Positions 8,584 to 16,940 of a stretch of DNA of 64,000 nt are shown here, one piece after another (position 1 is the first letter of the stretch; each line of letters starts with the position of its first letter). The DNA is taken from contig NZ_BMCP01000001.1 of NCBI RefSeq assembly GCF_014635245.1, forward strand, positions 682,001 to 746,000, read 5' to 3'. The position numbers and the translations under genes are program-made. This DNA is from Agaricicola taiwanensis (GTDB taxonomy: Bacteria; Pseudomonadota; Alphaproteobacteria; Rhizobiales; Methylopilaceae). Under the pieces are notes generated by a model. It was not told where the DNA came from. It searched no databases and worked only from the letters and a program-made list of their open reading frames with translations.

Positions 8584-8684
8584 GGTGAAAAAAGAGGATC
8601 GGCACGGCGGTAGGTTAATATGCCTATGTTGTCGGCCCAATCACGCGTAAATGCGGTCATATAGATCAGGCAGAGGAGCCAGCC

Positions 8685-9701
8685 ATGAAGCGACATCCCC
8701 TGACGTGCAGCCTCGCGGCCGCTGTGGGCTTTGCCCTCACGCTCGGCACGGCGGCGGCGCAGGAGTTCAATCTGCGATTTGCCCATTACCTGCCGAAGGG
8801 CGCCTTCCTTGAGGTCGAGGAAGCCTTCACCAAACGTGTCGAGGAGCGCACCGGCGGCAAGGTCAAGATCGCCATCACCTATTCCGGCGGCCTCGGCGGC
8901 GGCAACGAGGTTCTTGGTCTGGTCGGGCGTGGCGGCGTCGACATGGCGGCGGTGGTCCCGGGCTACTATCCGGACCAGCTGCTGTTCTGGAAAACCACGC
9001 AGATTCCCTTCGTGTTCGACTCGCCAGAGCAGGCGATTAAAGTCGTCACCGCCTCGAAGGGCACCGCTCCCTTTGTCGAGGAAATGGACAAGCTTCGCAC
9101 GCACTTCCTGTTCCAGCAGCCGCTCGGTTCCTTCTATCTGACAGGCAACACCGAAAACTGTGACACGCTTGCGGGCATCCAGGGCAAGAAAGTCCGCGCC
9201 TTCGGCGCCGACATTCCGAAGGTGGTGAATGCCGCTGGTGGGACGCCCGTCACCATCCAGGTCGTGGAAATCTATGAGGCGCTTCAGCGCAAGACGCTGG
9301 ACTACTCCTTCCTGAATCTCGGCAACATTGCGGCTCACCGCCTGAACGAAGTCGGCAAATACACCTGCGGCCCGGTCATGAGCTTTGGCGGCCACATGGT
9401 CCTGATCAACAAGCGCGTCTGGGATAGCATGCCGGCAGACATCCAGCAGATCATCAACGAGGAAGCTGACAAGGCGCAGCAGGAATACATCGCTTGGCTC
9501 GACAAGAACGACGCCGACACCGCCAAGGTTCTCGCCGACGCCAATCACATCGTGAAGCCTATCCAGCCCGAGGAAATGGCCAAGTGGAAGGCCAATACCC
9601 CTGACCTCCTGCAAGCCTGGGCTGACGACATGGCCCAGCGCGGCGAGGGCGATGCCGCCAAGAGCGTCGTCGATAGCTGGAACAAGCTGCTCAAGAAGTA
9701 A
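8685..9701 (+). CDS. TRAP transporter substrate-binding protein (DctP), copy 1
   Basis: Periplasmic solute receptor, 338 residues, with an N-terminal signal peptide (basic MKRHP, hydrophobic core, cleavage near AAAQE at about residue 25). The mature part starts EFNLRFAHYLP and has the DctP core including the arginine-bearing PFVFDSPEQA, FLFQQPLGS and KVRAFG stretches. GAGGAG lies 6 bases before the ATG. It binds a carboxylate-bearing solute and hands it to a DctQM permease; here the permease lies 2.7 kb downstream, after a second binding protein of the same kind (11340-12353). The two are clear paralogues: the segments HYLP, SGG/AGGLGG, GYYPD and FLFQQPLGS recur. Confidence 0.93.
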   Translation: MKRHPLTCSLAAAVGFALTLGTAAAQEFNLRFAHYLPKGAFLEVEEAFTKRVEERTGGKVKIAITYSGGLGGGNEVLGLVGRGGVDMAAVVPGYYPDQLLFWKTTQIPFVFDSPEQAIKVVTASKGTAPFVEEMDKLRTHFLFQQPLGSFYLTGNTENCDTLAGIQGKKVRAFGADIPKVVNAAGGTPVTIQVVEIYEALQRKTLDYSFLNLGNIAAHRLNEVGKYTCGPVMSFGGHMVLINKRVWDSMPADIQQIINEEADKAQQEYIAWLDKNDADTAKVLADANHIVKPIQPEEMAKWKANTPDLLQAWADDMAQRGEGDAAKSVVDSWNKLLKK

Positions 9702-9710
9702 GACGTCTGT

Positions 9711-9734
9711 TGCGGCCGCCAACTGGCGGCCGCA
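9711..9734 (+). other. GC-rich intergenic hairpin after dctP copy 1
   Basis: Ten-base perfect stem TGCGGCCGCC / GGCGGCCGCA with loop AACT, directly after the binding-protein gene. There is no following T-run, so it is more likely an mRNA stabiliser or partial terminator than a full stop. Confidence 0.6.
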
Positions 9735-9763
9735 CTCCATGGTTCTCATCAGGAAGATCGAAA

Positions 9764-9955
9764 ATGCGTTCGCTCAGTCCCGCCGAGGCCAAGGCCCTGA
9801 TTGCTCAGGCCGGCCTCGAGGAAGTCTATGCCGCCTATCCGGAAGACGTGATGGTCGCTCTCGAACAGGCCGCCCGCTATAATGAGGCCGTCGCCAAGCT
9901 CGACGTCGAGATCCTCGTTCCCGGTTCCACCTATCTTCCGGGGGTCGACCGATGA
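9764..9955 (+). CDS. AtzG-like (GatC-like) small amidase subunit, copy 1
   Basis: A 63-residue, mostly helical protein whose stop overlaps the start of an amidase gene (ATGA). AtzG of cyanurate degradation is a GatC-like small partner of the amidase AtzE, encoded in just this way; the DUF4089-type pattern of a helical N-terminus and a hydrophobic DVEILVP tail fits. I took the ATG at 9764, with AGGAAG upstream; the frame extends to 9710 but without a ribosome site. Its likely role is to stabilise the amidase and complete the substrate channel. Identity rests on size, position and weak pattern, so it is moderately certain. A second copy lies at 14340-14537. Confidence 0.7.
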   Translation: MRSLSPAEAKALIAQAGLEEVYAAYPEDVMVALEQAARYNEAVAKLDVEILVPGSTYLPGVDR

Positions 9956-11310
9956 CGGACATCTGCTGGCTCTCCGCGGCGGACCTCGCCGCAGCCTATC
10001 GCCGCCGCGAGCTGTCGCCGGTCACGGTGGTCGAGCATCTCCTGGCGCGCATCCGCGCGCTGAACCCGACCCTCAATGTCTTCATCCATGTAGATGAGGA
10101 AGGCGCGTTGCGTCAGGCCCGTCAGGCGGAGGCTGACCTCGCGGCGGGACGTGATCTCGGCAGCCTTCATGGCATTCCCTATGGCGTCAAGGACATCATC
10201 GACGTCAAGGGCCTGCCGACCACCTGCCATTCCGCCGTTCTGAAGGACAATGTGGCGACGCGCGATGCCGTCGTGGTCGACCGTCTTCGCAAGGCTGGCG
10301 CCATCCCGCTGGGCAAGATTTCCACCCACGAGTTCGCCATCGGCGGCCCTTCCTTTGACCTGCCATTCCCGCCGGCGCGTAATCCCTGGAACCTCGACCA
10401 CCATCCCGGCGGCTCCTCGTCCGGCTCCGGCGCCGGCGTCGCCGCCGGCTTGTTCCCGGTCGCGCTTGGCACCGACACCGGCGGTTCGGTCCGCAATCCC
10501 GCCGGTGCCTGCGGTGTGATGGGCCTGAAGGCCTCATACGACAAGGTTTCGCGCGACGGCGTCTTCCCGCTGTCGTGGACGCTGGACTATGTCGGCCCTC
10601 TCGCCCGCAAGGCGGAAGACGTCGCGCTGTTCCTCGGCGCCATGACAGGCAGCCCGCCGCCCGCGCTCAATCCCGATATCCGCGGTCTGCGCGTCGGCTT
10701 TGTCCGCCATTACCATGAGAAGGAAATCCCGGCTGGACCGGAGACGGCGGCGGCGCTTCAGACGGCGGCTGACACCCTGGCCGGTCTTGGCGCGACCGTC
10801 ACCGACGTGGAACTGCCGTCCCTGATCGATTTCGCCAACGTCAACCGCGCCATCCTCACCCCGGAAGCCTGGGCTATCCATGGCCAGTGGATGCGCGAGC
10901 ACCCGGAGAAATACGGCCGCTTCAGCCGCCGCCGCCTCATGGTCGGCGCCTTCGTGTCGGCGGAGGCCCATGTCCGGGCGCGCCTCATGGGCGCAAGGCT
11001 CAAGGAGAAGGTCGAGGCCGTCTTCGACAAGGTGGATGTGCTGCTGCTGGCCAACGCCATGAACCCGCCGTGCCGTATCGAGGACGAGGAAGCGGTCGCG
11101 CTGAACTATTTCCAGCATGCCCGCGCACCCTTTAACCTCACCGGCCATCCGGCCATGTCCGTGATGTGCGGGCTATCCGCCTCGGGCCTTCCCCTGGCCA
11201 TGCAGATCGCAGGCCCGCAAAACCGGGAGGACGTCGTCCTCAATGTCGCCGCCGCCTACCAGAAGGCGACCGACTGGACGGACAGACATCCGCCGCTGAC
11301 TGCCAATTGA
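9952..11310 (+). CDS. amidase signature family enzyme, AtzE-like, copy 1
   Basis: Amidase-signature hydrolase of 452 residues. The Ser-cisSer-Lys triad is evident: lysine in GVKDIIDVKG near residue 82, the serine loop GGSSSGSGAGVAAG near 155, and the nucleophile region DTGGSVRNPAGACG near 180. AtzE-type enzymes remove a carbamoyl or amide group from ureide intermediates (1-carboxybiuret for AtzE itself); GatA and allophanate hydrolase are the other close groups. The AtzG-like partner immediately upstream supports the AtzE-like assignment. It lies between two TRAP binding-protein genes and probably acts on the transported compound. A second AtzG-amidase pair at 14340-15960 is related but diverged. 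Confidence 0.88.
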   Translation: MTDICWLSAADLAAAYRRRELSPVTVVEHLLARIRALNPTLNVFIHVDEEGALRQARQAEADLAAGRDLGSLHGIPYGVKDIIDVKGLPTTCHSAVLKDNVATRDAVVVDRLRKAGAIPLGKISTHEFAIGGPSFDLPFPPARNPWNLDHHPGGSSSGSGAGVAAGLFPVALGTDTGGSVRNPAGACGVMGLKASYDKVSRDGVFPLSWTLDYVGPLARKAEDVALFLGAMTGSPPPALNPDIRGLRVGFVRHYHEKEIPAGPETAAALQTAADTLAGLGATVTDVELPSLIDFANVNRAILTPEAWAIHGQWMREHPEKYGRFSRRRLMVGAFVSAEAHVRARLMGARLKEKVEAVFDKVDVLLLANAMNPPCRIEDEEAVALNYFQHARAPFNLTGHPAMSVMCGLSASGLPLAMQIAGPQNREDVVLNVAAAYQKATDWTDRHPPLTAN

Positions 11311-11339
11311 ACAGTCGCAACAACGCGAGAGAAAAACAG

Positions 11340-12353
11340 ATGAAACGCTTCATTCCCGTTGCAGTCGCCGCCGCCTGCCTGTCGCTGGCCCCCACCTTCG
11401 CCAAGGCCCAGGCCGAGTTCAACCTGCGCTGGGCGCACTACCTGCCCAACACGCCGTTCCTGGAGATCGAGAACAGCTTCGCCGAAGCCGTCGAAAAGCG
11501 CACCGACGGCAAGGTCAAGATCACCGGCACCTATGCCGGCGGCCTCGGCGGCGCTGGTGAAATTCTCAACCTCGCTGGACGCGGAGCCGTCGACTTCGCG
11601 ACCTCGGCGGCCGGCTACTATCCTGACCGCCTGCCGGTCTGGAAGGCGTCCCAACTCCCCTTCGTCTTCGACACGCCGAAGCAGGCCATCGAGACTTTCA
11701 AGACGTTGCGGGAGGAATTCCCGCTTTTCGATGAAGAAATGAAGGGCATGGGAATCCGCTTCCTGTTCCAGCAGCCGCTCGGTTCCTACTACTTCGTCGG
11801 TCCCCAGGCGGGCTGTGATACCCTAGAAGGCCTGGCAGGCAAGAAAATCCGTGCCTTCGGTTCAGAAATTCCGAAGATCATTTCCGCGGCCGGCGCTGTG
11901 GCCATCACGCTGACCACCACGGAAATGTATGAGGCGGTGCAGCGCGGCGTCATCGACTACGCCAATGCCGATGTCGGCAATATCGCCTCGCTCAAGCTCT
12001 ATGAAGTTGGCAAGAACATCTGCGGCCCGATCATGACCTTCAGCGGTCATATGATGACCATCAGCGAGCGGACCTGGGCCAAGCTGCCGGAGGAATATCA
12101 GAAGATCATCATGGAGGAAGCCGACGCAGCCCAGCAGCGTTACCTGGACTGGGTCGATGACAACGGCAAGAACGCCATCAAGGTCATCAACGACGCCGGC
12201 ATCCAGATCACCCCCTTCAATGCGGATGAAATGGCGAAGTGGAAGGCTGCCACGCCTGATCTGGTACAGGCCTGGGCTGAGGATATGGCCAAGCGCGGCA
12301 AGGGCGAGGAAGCAAACAAAATCGCGGCCCGCCTGAAAGAGCTGGCCAAGTAA
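11340..12353 (+). CDS. TRAP transporter substrate-binding protein (DctP), copy 2
   Basis: Second periplasmic receptor, 337 residues from the ATG at 11340. The longer frame back to 11166 overlaps the amidase and lacks the signal peptide at its front. Signal peptide: MKRF, hydrophobic core, cleavage near AKAQA at about residue 24. The mature start EFNLRWAHYLP and the GYYPD, PFVFDTPKQA, FLFQQPLGSYY and KIRAFGSEIPK stretches parallel the first receptor, so the pair arose by duplication. It directly precedes dctQ. Having two receptors and only one permease suggests either two related solutes or an affinity/expression division. Confidence 0.93.
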   Translation: MKRFIPVAVAAACLSLAPTFAKAQAEFNLRWAHYLPNTPFLEIENSFAEAVEKRTDGKVKITGTYAGGLGGAGEILNLAGRGAVDFATSAAGYYPDRLPVWKASQLPFVFDTPKQAIETFKTLREEFPLFDEEMKGMGIRFLFQQPLGSYYFVGPQAGCDTLEGLAGKKIRAFGSEIPKIISAAGAVAITLTTTEMYEAVQRGVIDYANADVGNIASLKLYEVGKNICGPIMTFSGHMMTISERTWAKLPEEYQKIIMEEADAAQQRYLDWVDDNGKNAIKVINDAGIQITPFNADEMAKWKAATPDLVQAWAEDMAKRGKGEEANKIAARLKELAK

Positions 12354-12367
12354 TACCCGGACCATCT

Positions 12368-12390
12368 GCGTGGCCGGACTCCGGCCACGC
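12368..12390 (+). other. GC-rich intergenic hairpin after dctP copy 2
   Basis: Ten-base perfect stem GCGTGGCCGG / CCGGCCACGC with loop ACT between the receptor and dctQ. The trailing tcctttag is only weakly T-rich. The position suits protection of the abundant receptor mRNA with reduced read-through into the permease genes. Confidence 0.6.
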
Positions 12391-12415
12391 TCCTTTAGAT
12401 CCCGGTGGACACTTC

Positions 12416-12979
12416 ATGATCCAACTGTCCCGATTTCTCGAAAAAATGGCCTTGGTCACCGTTCTTGTCGGCGGCATTGGTCTGATGCTGTCCATGGGCC
12501 TCGGTGTTGCCGATGTCGTTGGAAGTTACTTCAACCATCCGGTGCCTGGCGCTTACGAATTGACCGAAAGCACCATGGTGCTCGTGGTCTTCGGCGGCCT
12601 CACTTATGCCCAGATCAAGCGCAAGCACATACGTGTGGAACTGCTTTACCTGCGCATGGGCCCGCGCGTGCAGTCCCTCATGGATATCCTCGCCGACATC
12701 GCAGCACTCGTTTTCTTTGGCCTGCTTATTTGGCAGGGCTGGAACGAGGCGGCCTACAGCATCGAGATCAACGAGGCGACCAGCGGTCTCATCCGCTTCC
12801 CGCTGTACCCCGCACGCATCCTGCTCGTCTTCGGCTCGGCCATGTTCCTGGCCCAGATGTCGGTCGACTTCATCGAGGACATCCGTCGTCTCATCACGGG
12901 CGAAGGCGGCCGCGAGGAAGAGCTGATTTCCGAAGAAATCAAGGCGCTTATGGAAGAAGGAGCGCAGCGTCGTGCTTGA
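12416..12979 (+). CDS. TRAP transporter small permease (DctQ)
   Basis: Small membrane subunit of the TRAP importer, 187 residues, with about four hydrophobic segments (residues 10-35, 55-75, 95-115, 135-150). The DctQ-type stretch RKHIRVELL follows the second segment. The acidic C-terminus (EGGREEELISEE) is cytoplasmic or flexible. The stop overlaps the GTG start of the large permease by 8 bases, as is usual for dctQM. It forms the membrane complex with DctM and serves one or both DctP receptors upstream. Confidence 0.92.
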   Translation: MIQLSRFLEKMALVTVLVGGIGLMLSMGLGVADVVGSYFNHPVPGAYELTESTMVLVVFGGLTYAQIKRKHIRVELLYLRMGPRVQSLMDILADIAALVFFGLLIWQGWNEAAYSIEINEATSGLIRFPLYPARILLVFGSAMFLAQMSVDFIEDIRRLITGEGGREEELISEEIKALMEEGAQRRA

Positions 12980-14282
12980 TCCCGCAACAACCAGTTACAT
13001 TGTACTGGCTCTTCTGGCCGTCCTGCTGGTGATCGGTACGCACATCGGCGTTGCGCTGGGTCTTGCCGGTATTCTCGGCATGTATCTCACCATCGGCCCC
13101 GACGCCGCCTGGGCGCAGCTTGCCATGGTGCCCTTCGCCACCACCAATTCCTTCATGCTGGCGGTAATCCCTCTCTTCATCCTGATGGGATCTTTCGCAA
13201 CGCAGGCCAACCTGACCACCGATCTCTACCGGACAGCCTACGCCTGGCTCGGCCGTCTCCCCGGCGGACTTGCCATCGCCACCACCTTCGCTTCGGCCGC
13301 CTTCGGCGCAGCCTCCGGTTCCACGGTCGTCAACGCGGCGGTCTTCACCCGCATGGCCCTGCCGGAGATGACCCGCCTCGGCTACGACAAGCGTCTCAGC
13401 GCGGGCTGCATCGCGGCCTCGGGGACGCTGGCGGCTCTCATTCCACCCAGCATCCTGATGGTGATCTATGCGATCATCACCGAGCAATCGATCGGCAAGA
13501 TCATGCTGGCAGGTCTCGTTCCTGGGCTCCTGACGGCCATCGTCTTCATGGGCGGCATCTATGTCCGGGTGAAGCTGAATCCGTCGCTTGCTCCGATGCC
13601 GAAGGAGGTCATCTCCTGGGGCGAGCGCTGGAAGTCGCTCTACGGTGTCTGGGGCATCGGCGTCCTGTTTCTGCTGGTCATCGGCGGCATCTACGCTGGC
13701 CTGTTCACGCCGACCTATGCCGGAGCCATCGGAGCCTTCGGCGCGCTGCTGATCGTCATCCTGAAGCGCCGGCTCACCGGCAAATCCATGCTGGAGATCA
13801 TCAAGGACACCGGCATCACCAGCACCACCATCTTCATCATCATCATCGGCGGCATGCTGTTCGCCCGGTTCCTGACCTACACCGGCGTCATCAATGATCT
13901 GAGCGCCTACCTGATTTCGCTGGAGCTGGCGCCTTACACCTACCTGCTGTGCTTCATCGTGGTGTTCCTGATCCTCGGCATGTTCATCGAATCCATTGCC
14001 ATCATGGTGATGACGCTGCCGGTGATGTATCCGGTTCTGACCGGCGTCGGTTACGATCCGATCTGGCTCGGCATCATCTCGGTGAAGCTGGCGGAGATCT
14101 CTCTCTGCACACCTCCGGTGGGGCTGAACGTCTATGTGGTGCGAAGCGCTTCGCCCGTGCCGCTGACACTGGAGAACGTCTTCTCCGGTGTGATGCCCTT
14201 CGTAGTCATGGACTTCCTGGTCCTGGCGGTGCTGATCTTCTTCCCGCAGCTCTCACTCTTCATCCCCAACATGATGTCCTGA
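12972..14282 (+). CDS. TRAP transporter large permease (DctM)
   Basis: Large membrane subunit, 436 residues, with about eleven or twelve membrane segments. Family stretches include IPLFILMGSFA near residue 60, AAFGAASGSTVVNAAVF near 110, LIPPSILMVIYAIITEQSIG near 155, and EISLCTPPVGLNVYV near 375. It moves the solute across the membrane by sodium or proton symport. The GTG start at 12972 overlaps dctQ by 8 bases. A strong hairpin follows the stop before the second AtzG-amidase pair. Confidence 0.94.
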   Translation: MLDPATTSYIVLALLAVLLVIGTHIGVALGLAGILGMYLTIGPDAAWAQLAMVPFATTNSFMLAVIPLFILMGSFATQANLTTDLYRTAYAWLGRLPGGLAIATTFASAAFGAASGSTVVNAAVFTRMALPEMTRLGYDKRLSAGCIAASGTLAALIPPSILMVIYAIITEQSIGKIMLAGLVPGLLTAIVFMGGIYVRVKLNPSLAPMPKEVISWGERWKSLYGVWGIGVLFLLVIGGIYAGLFTPTYAGAIGAFGALLIVILKRRLTGKSMLEIIKDTGITSTTIFIIIIGGMLFARFLTYTGVINDLSAYLISLELAPYTYLLCFIVVFLILGMFIESIAIMVMTLPVMYPVLTGVGYDPIWLGIISVKLAEISLCTPPVGLNVYVVRSASPVPLTLENVFSGVMPFVVMDFLVLAVLIFFPQLSLFIPNMMS

Positions 14283-14288
14283 TGTCTC

Positions 14289-14312
14289 GAGGCCGGCAGC
14301 GATGCCGGCCTC
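14289..14312 (+). other. GC-rich intergenic hairpin after dctM
   Basis: Ten-base perfect stem GAGGCCGGCA / TGCCGGCCTC with loop GCGA starting 7 bases after the dctM stop. No T-run follows, so read-through into the next AtzG-like gene is expected. Confidence 0.6.
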
Positions 14313-14339
14313 ATTCCACCCCCCGCACGAGTGTCCGAC

Positions 14340-14537
14340 ATGAACGACCTGAAGAACCTGGTTCAGACCGCGTTCGCGCTGCACGGCATCGACCGTCCAG
14401 AGGCGCGGTTTGAGGAAATCGCCATCGAGACGAACCGTTTGCTGTCAGGTCTCGCCAGCATTCAGATTCCGCTCGACTACTACGACGAACCCTCAAATTA
14501 TGCGGCGCTGATGCGGAAGGAGGCCGACCGTGGCTGA
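14340..14537 (+). CDS. AtzG-like (GatC-like) small amidase subunit, copy 2
   Basis: A 65-residue helical protein overlapping the next amidase gene by 8 bases. It starts MNDLKNLVQTAF and has AIETNRLLSG and IPLDYYDEPSNYAALMR, the pattern of GatC/AtzG-like partners that wrap amidases. An in-frame GTG at 14331 would add three residues; neither start has a strong ribosome site. It is not closely similar to the first small subunit at 9764-9955, which fits the divergence of the two amidases. The assignment relies on size, context and pattern. Confidence 0.68.
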   Translation: MNDLKNLVQTAFALHGIDRPEARFEEIAIETNRLLSGLASIQIPLDYYDEPSNYAALMRKEADRG

Positions 14538-15960
14538 TCTTGCCCTTCTCAATCTCACCGAAGCTCTCGAAGCCCTTGAAAAGGGCACGGCCACCAGCGT
14601 GGCGCTGACGGAAGCCTGCCTTGCCAGGATCGAGACGCACAATCCGTCCGTCAACGCCTTCATCCGCCTTGATGCGGAGGAGGCGCTGAAGGCCGCTCAG
14701 GAGAGCGACCGCGAGCGCAAGGCCGGCCGCCTCAAGGGCCGCCTTCATGGCATCCCGCTCGCCCACAAGGACATGTTCGATCGCAAGGGCAAGGTGTCCA
14801 CCGGCGGTTCGAAAATCCTGCAGGACCGCGTCGCCACCCAGACCTCCACGCTGCTCGAACGCCTCGACGCGGAAGGCGCAATCGATCTCGGTGCACTCAA
14901 CATGTCCGAGTTCGCCGCAGGGCCGACCGGACACAACGTTCACCACGGCGACTGCCGCAACGCCTACAACCACGACCACATTTCCGGCGGCTCATCGAGC
15001 GGCTCCGGCGCGGCCGTCGGCGCCCGCCTCGTGTTCGGTGCTCTCGGCTCCGACACCGGCGGTTCCATCCGGCTGCCTGCGGCCTTCAATGGCCTCACCG
15101 GCCTCAAGGCCACCTATGGCCGCATCACCCGCCATGGCGCTGTCCCTCGCTCCTGGTCGCTCGATCATGTGGGCCCCCTGGCCCGCTCGGCCCGCGACGC
15201 CGCCCTGATCTATCAGGCGATCGCCGGTGCCGACCCTCGCGATCCCAGCACCGCCGACCAGCCGGCGGTGGGCGGGATTCCGTTCGAAGGCGGCAGCGTG
15301 CGCGGCCTGCGCGTCGGCGTGCCGTCCGAGAAGGATCTCGCCACGGTCGACCCTCAGGTGCGTGACGCGCTTGAGGCCAGCCTCAAGGTCCTGGAAGGCC
15401 TCGGCGCGGTTCTGGTTCCGGTCAACCTGCCGGACTTGAAACCGATCTATTTCACTGCCGAGACCATCATCAAGTCCGAAGCCGGCGCCATGCACCGCGA
15501 GTGGCTGCGCACCCGCCCGCAGGACTACGCCGCCCATGTGCGCGTACGCATCGAGGCGGGTCTCGCCATTCCGGCAACCTCCTACATCGACGCCCTTCGC
15601 CAGCGTTCTCATCTGACGGCGGCCTTCCTGTCTGATGTCATGGGCAAGGTCGATGTGTTGCATCTTCCCACCATGCCGATCCCGGTTCCGAAGATCGCGG
15701 ACACCAACGTCGAAGGCGCGGGTGGCGAAAAGGTGCTGGAGCTCGTCGGCCGCATCACGCAGTTTACCCGGCCGATCTCCTTGCTGGGCCTGCCGGCGGT
15801 GACCGTTCCTTGCGGCTTTGACACCGCCGGCCTGCCCATTGCCTTCCAACTTGTTGGGAAGCCCTTCGCGGAGGCGCGCATCCTCGTGGCCGCCGACCAG
15901 TTCCAGCAGAAGACCGACTTCCATCGCCAGGCCCCGACCATCGCGCGCACGGCATCTTGA
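14530..15960 (+). CDS. amidase signature family enzyme, AtzE-like, copy 2
   Basis: Amidase-signature hydrolase of 476 residues starting at the GTG at 14530. The triad motifs are present: AHKDMFDRKG with the lysine near residue 80, GGSSSGSGAAVG near 155, and SDTGGSIRLPAAFNG near 178. The C-terminal part has the usual LLGLPAVTVPCG stretch. It pairs with the overlapping small AtzG-like gene. Together with the first amidase and the dihydropyrimidinase it would permit stepwise hydrolysis of a cyclic or linear multi-amide compound. Which amide each removes is unknown. Confidence 0.88.
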   Translation: MADLALLNLTEALEALEKGTATSVALTEACLARIETHNPSVNAFIRLDAEEALKAAQESDRERKAGRLKGRLHGIPLAHKDMFDRKGKVSTGGSKILQDRVATQTSTLLERLDAEGAIDLGALNMSEFAAGPTGHNVHHGDCRNAYNHDHISGGSSSGSGAAVGARLVFGALGSDTGGSIRLPAAFNGLTGLKATYGRITRHGAVPRSWSLDHVGPLARSARDAALIYQAIAGADPRDPSTADQPAVGGIPFEGGSVRGLRVGVPSEKDLATVDPQVRDALEASLKVLEGLGAVLVPVNLPDLKPIYFTAETIIKSEAGAMHREWLRTRPQDYAAHVRVRIEAGLAIPATSYIDALRQRSHLTAAFLSDVMGKVDVLHLPTMPIPVPKIADTNVEGAGGEKVLELVGRITQFTRPISLLGLPAVTVPCGFDTAGLPIAFQLVGKPFAEARILVAADQFQQKTDFHRQAPTIARTAS

Positions 15961-15986
15961 TCCACAGCTTCGGAGGAGAACGAACG

Positions 15987-16883
15987 ATGCTCGAGCATCA
16001 CGGACGTTTTGACTATTCCAACATCACCAAACGGCCGACCTACGACTGGCCGGGCGGAAAACGCCTTGCCGTTTACGTCGCCATGAACATCGAGGTGTTT
16101 CGCTACGGCAAGGGCAAGGGCGCAGCCATCGCACCGCCGGATCAGGCCAACAGCCACAGCGTCTATTCCTATCGCGACTACGGCAACCGAGTCGGTTTCT
16201 GGCGCCTGATGGACATGTTCCGCGACATGGACATTCCGCTGGAGCATCAGCTCAACACGGCGATCTATGACCATCATCCCGACATCATGGAGCGCATTCG
16301 CGAACACGGCGACGAGATCCTCGGTCATGGTCATACCAACTCCGACGAGCAGGGCGGTCTTCCGGAGAACGATGAGCGCAAGCTGATCGAAGACTGCACC
16401 CGGCGCATCGAAAAGGAGGAGGGCAAGAAGCCGCTGGGCTGGATGAGCCCCTGGCTCTCCAATTCCGAGCGCAGCCTCGATCTCCTGCAGGAAGCCGGCT
16501 ATCGCTATGTCATGGACTGGACGTCGGACGATCAGCCGGTCTGGGCCAAGACCCGCAACGGCAAGATCCTGCTGATGCCCTATCCTGTCGAGACCAACGA
16601 TAACCGCGGTCTGGTCTGGTACCGCTACTCCTCGGCCGAATTCACCGACATGGTCATCGACAGCTTCGATGAGATGCTCGAGCAGTCCAAGGACCAGCCC
16701 TTGGTATGCCCCATCTCGCTGCATCCCTTCGTCGTCGGCCGGCCTTATCGCCTCCGGGAACTGCGCCGGGCCTTCGAGCACATCCTGAAGCACCGCGATA
16801 AGATCTGGCTGACCCGCCCCGGTGACATCTGCCAGCACATCGAAAGCCTGCCGAAGGGCACTGTTCCCGGCGACCAGTATTGA
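15987..16883 (+). CDS. polysaccharide deacetylase-fold amidohydrolase (PuuE-like)
   Basis: NodB-fold protein of 298 residues from the ATG at 15987, with GGAGGAG 8 bases upstream. Motifs include the front stretch RPTYDWPGGKRLAVYVAMNIE, the YDHHPDIMER and HGDEILGHGHTNSDEQ segments with the metal histidines, and PISLHPFVVGRP toward the end. Relatives of this kind in nitrogen-catabolic clusters act on ureides (PuuE allantoinase) rather than on sugars. In this operon, after two amidases and a TRAP importer, a ring-opening or deformylating amidohydrolase role is the better guess than a cell-wall role. Confidence 0.85.
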   Translation: MLEHHGRFDYSNITKRPTYDWPGGKRLAVYVAMNIEVFRYGKGKGAAIAPPDQANSHSVYSYRDYGNRVGFWRLMDMFRDMDIPLEHQLNTAIYDHHPDIMERIREHGDEILGHGHTNSDEQGGLPENDERKLIEDCTRRIEKEEGKKPLGWMSPWLSNSERSLDLLQEAGYRYVMDWTSDDQPVWAKTRNGKILLMPYPVETNDNRGLVWYRYSSAEFTDMVIDSFDEMLEQSKDQPLVCPISLHPFVVGRPYRLRELRRAFEHILKHRDKIWLTRPGDICQHIESLPKGTVPGDQY

Positions 16884-16890
16884 TCCACTC

Positions 16891-16915
16891 AGCGGAGGGC
16901 GTCCTGTCCTCCGCT
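16891..16915 (+). other. intergenic hairpin before the flavin reductase gene
   Basis: Eight-base stem AGCGGAGG / CCTCCGCT with a 9-base loop, between the deacetylase-fold gene and the flavin reductase. It is the fourth such hairpin in the operon and again lacks a T-run. Confidence 0.45.
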
Positions 16916-16940
16916 CACTTCCCCAGATCCAGAGGCCGAT

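Larger units (their letters stand above)
8340..8684. other. divergent intergenic control region
   Basis: This 345-base gap separates the dihydropyrimidinase (minus) from the first TRAP binding-protein gene (plus). It is clearly more AT-rich than its surroundings and holds two dyads, listed separately, and a TTGACA hexamer. No open reading frame with a plausible start and ribosome site was seen, so it is probably a shared promoter/operator region for the two operons. Confidence 0.7.
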
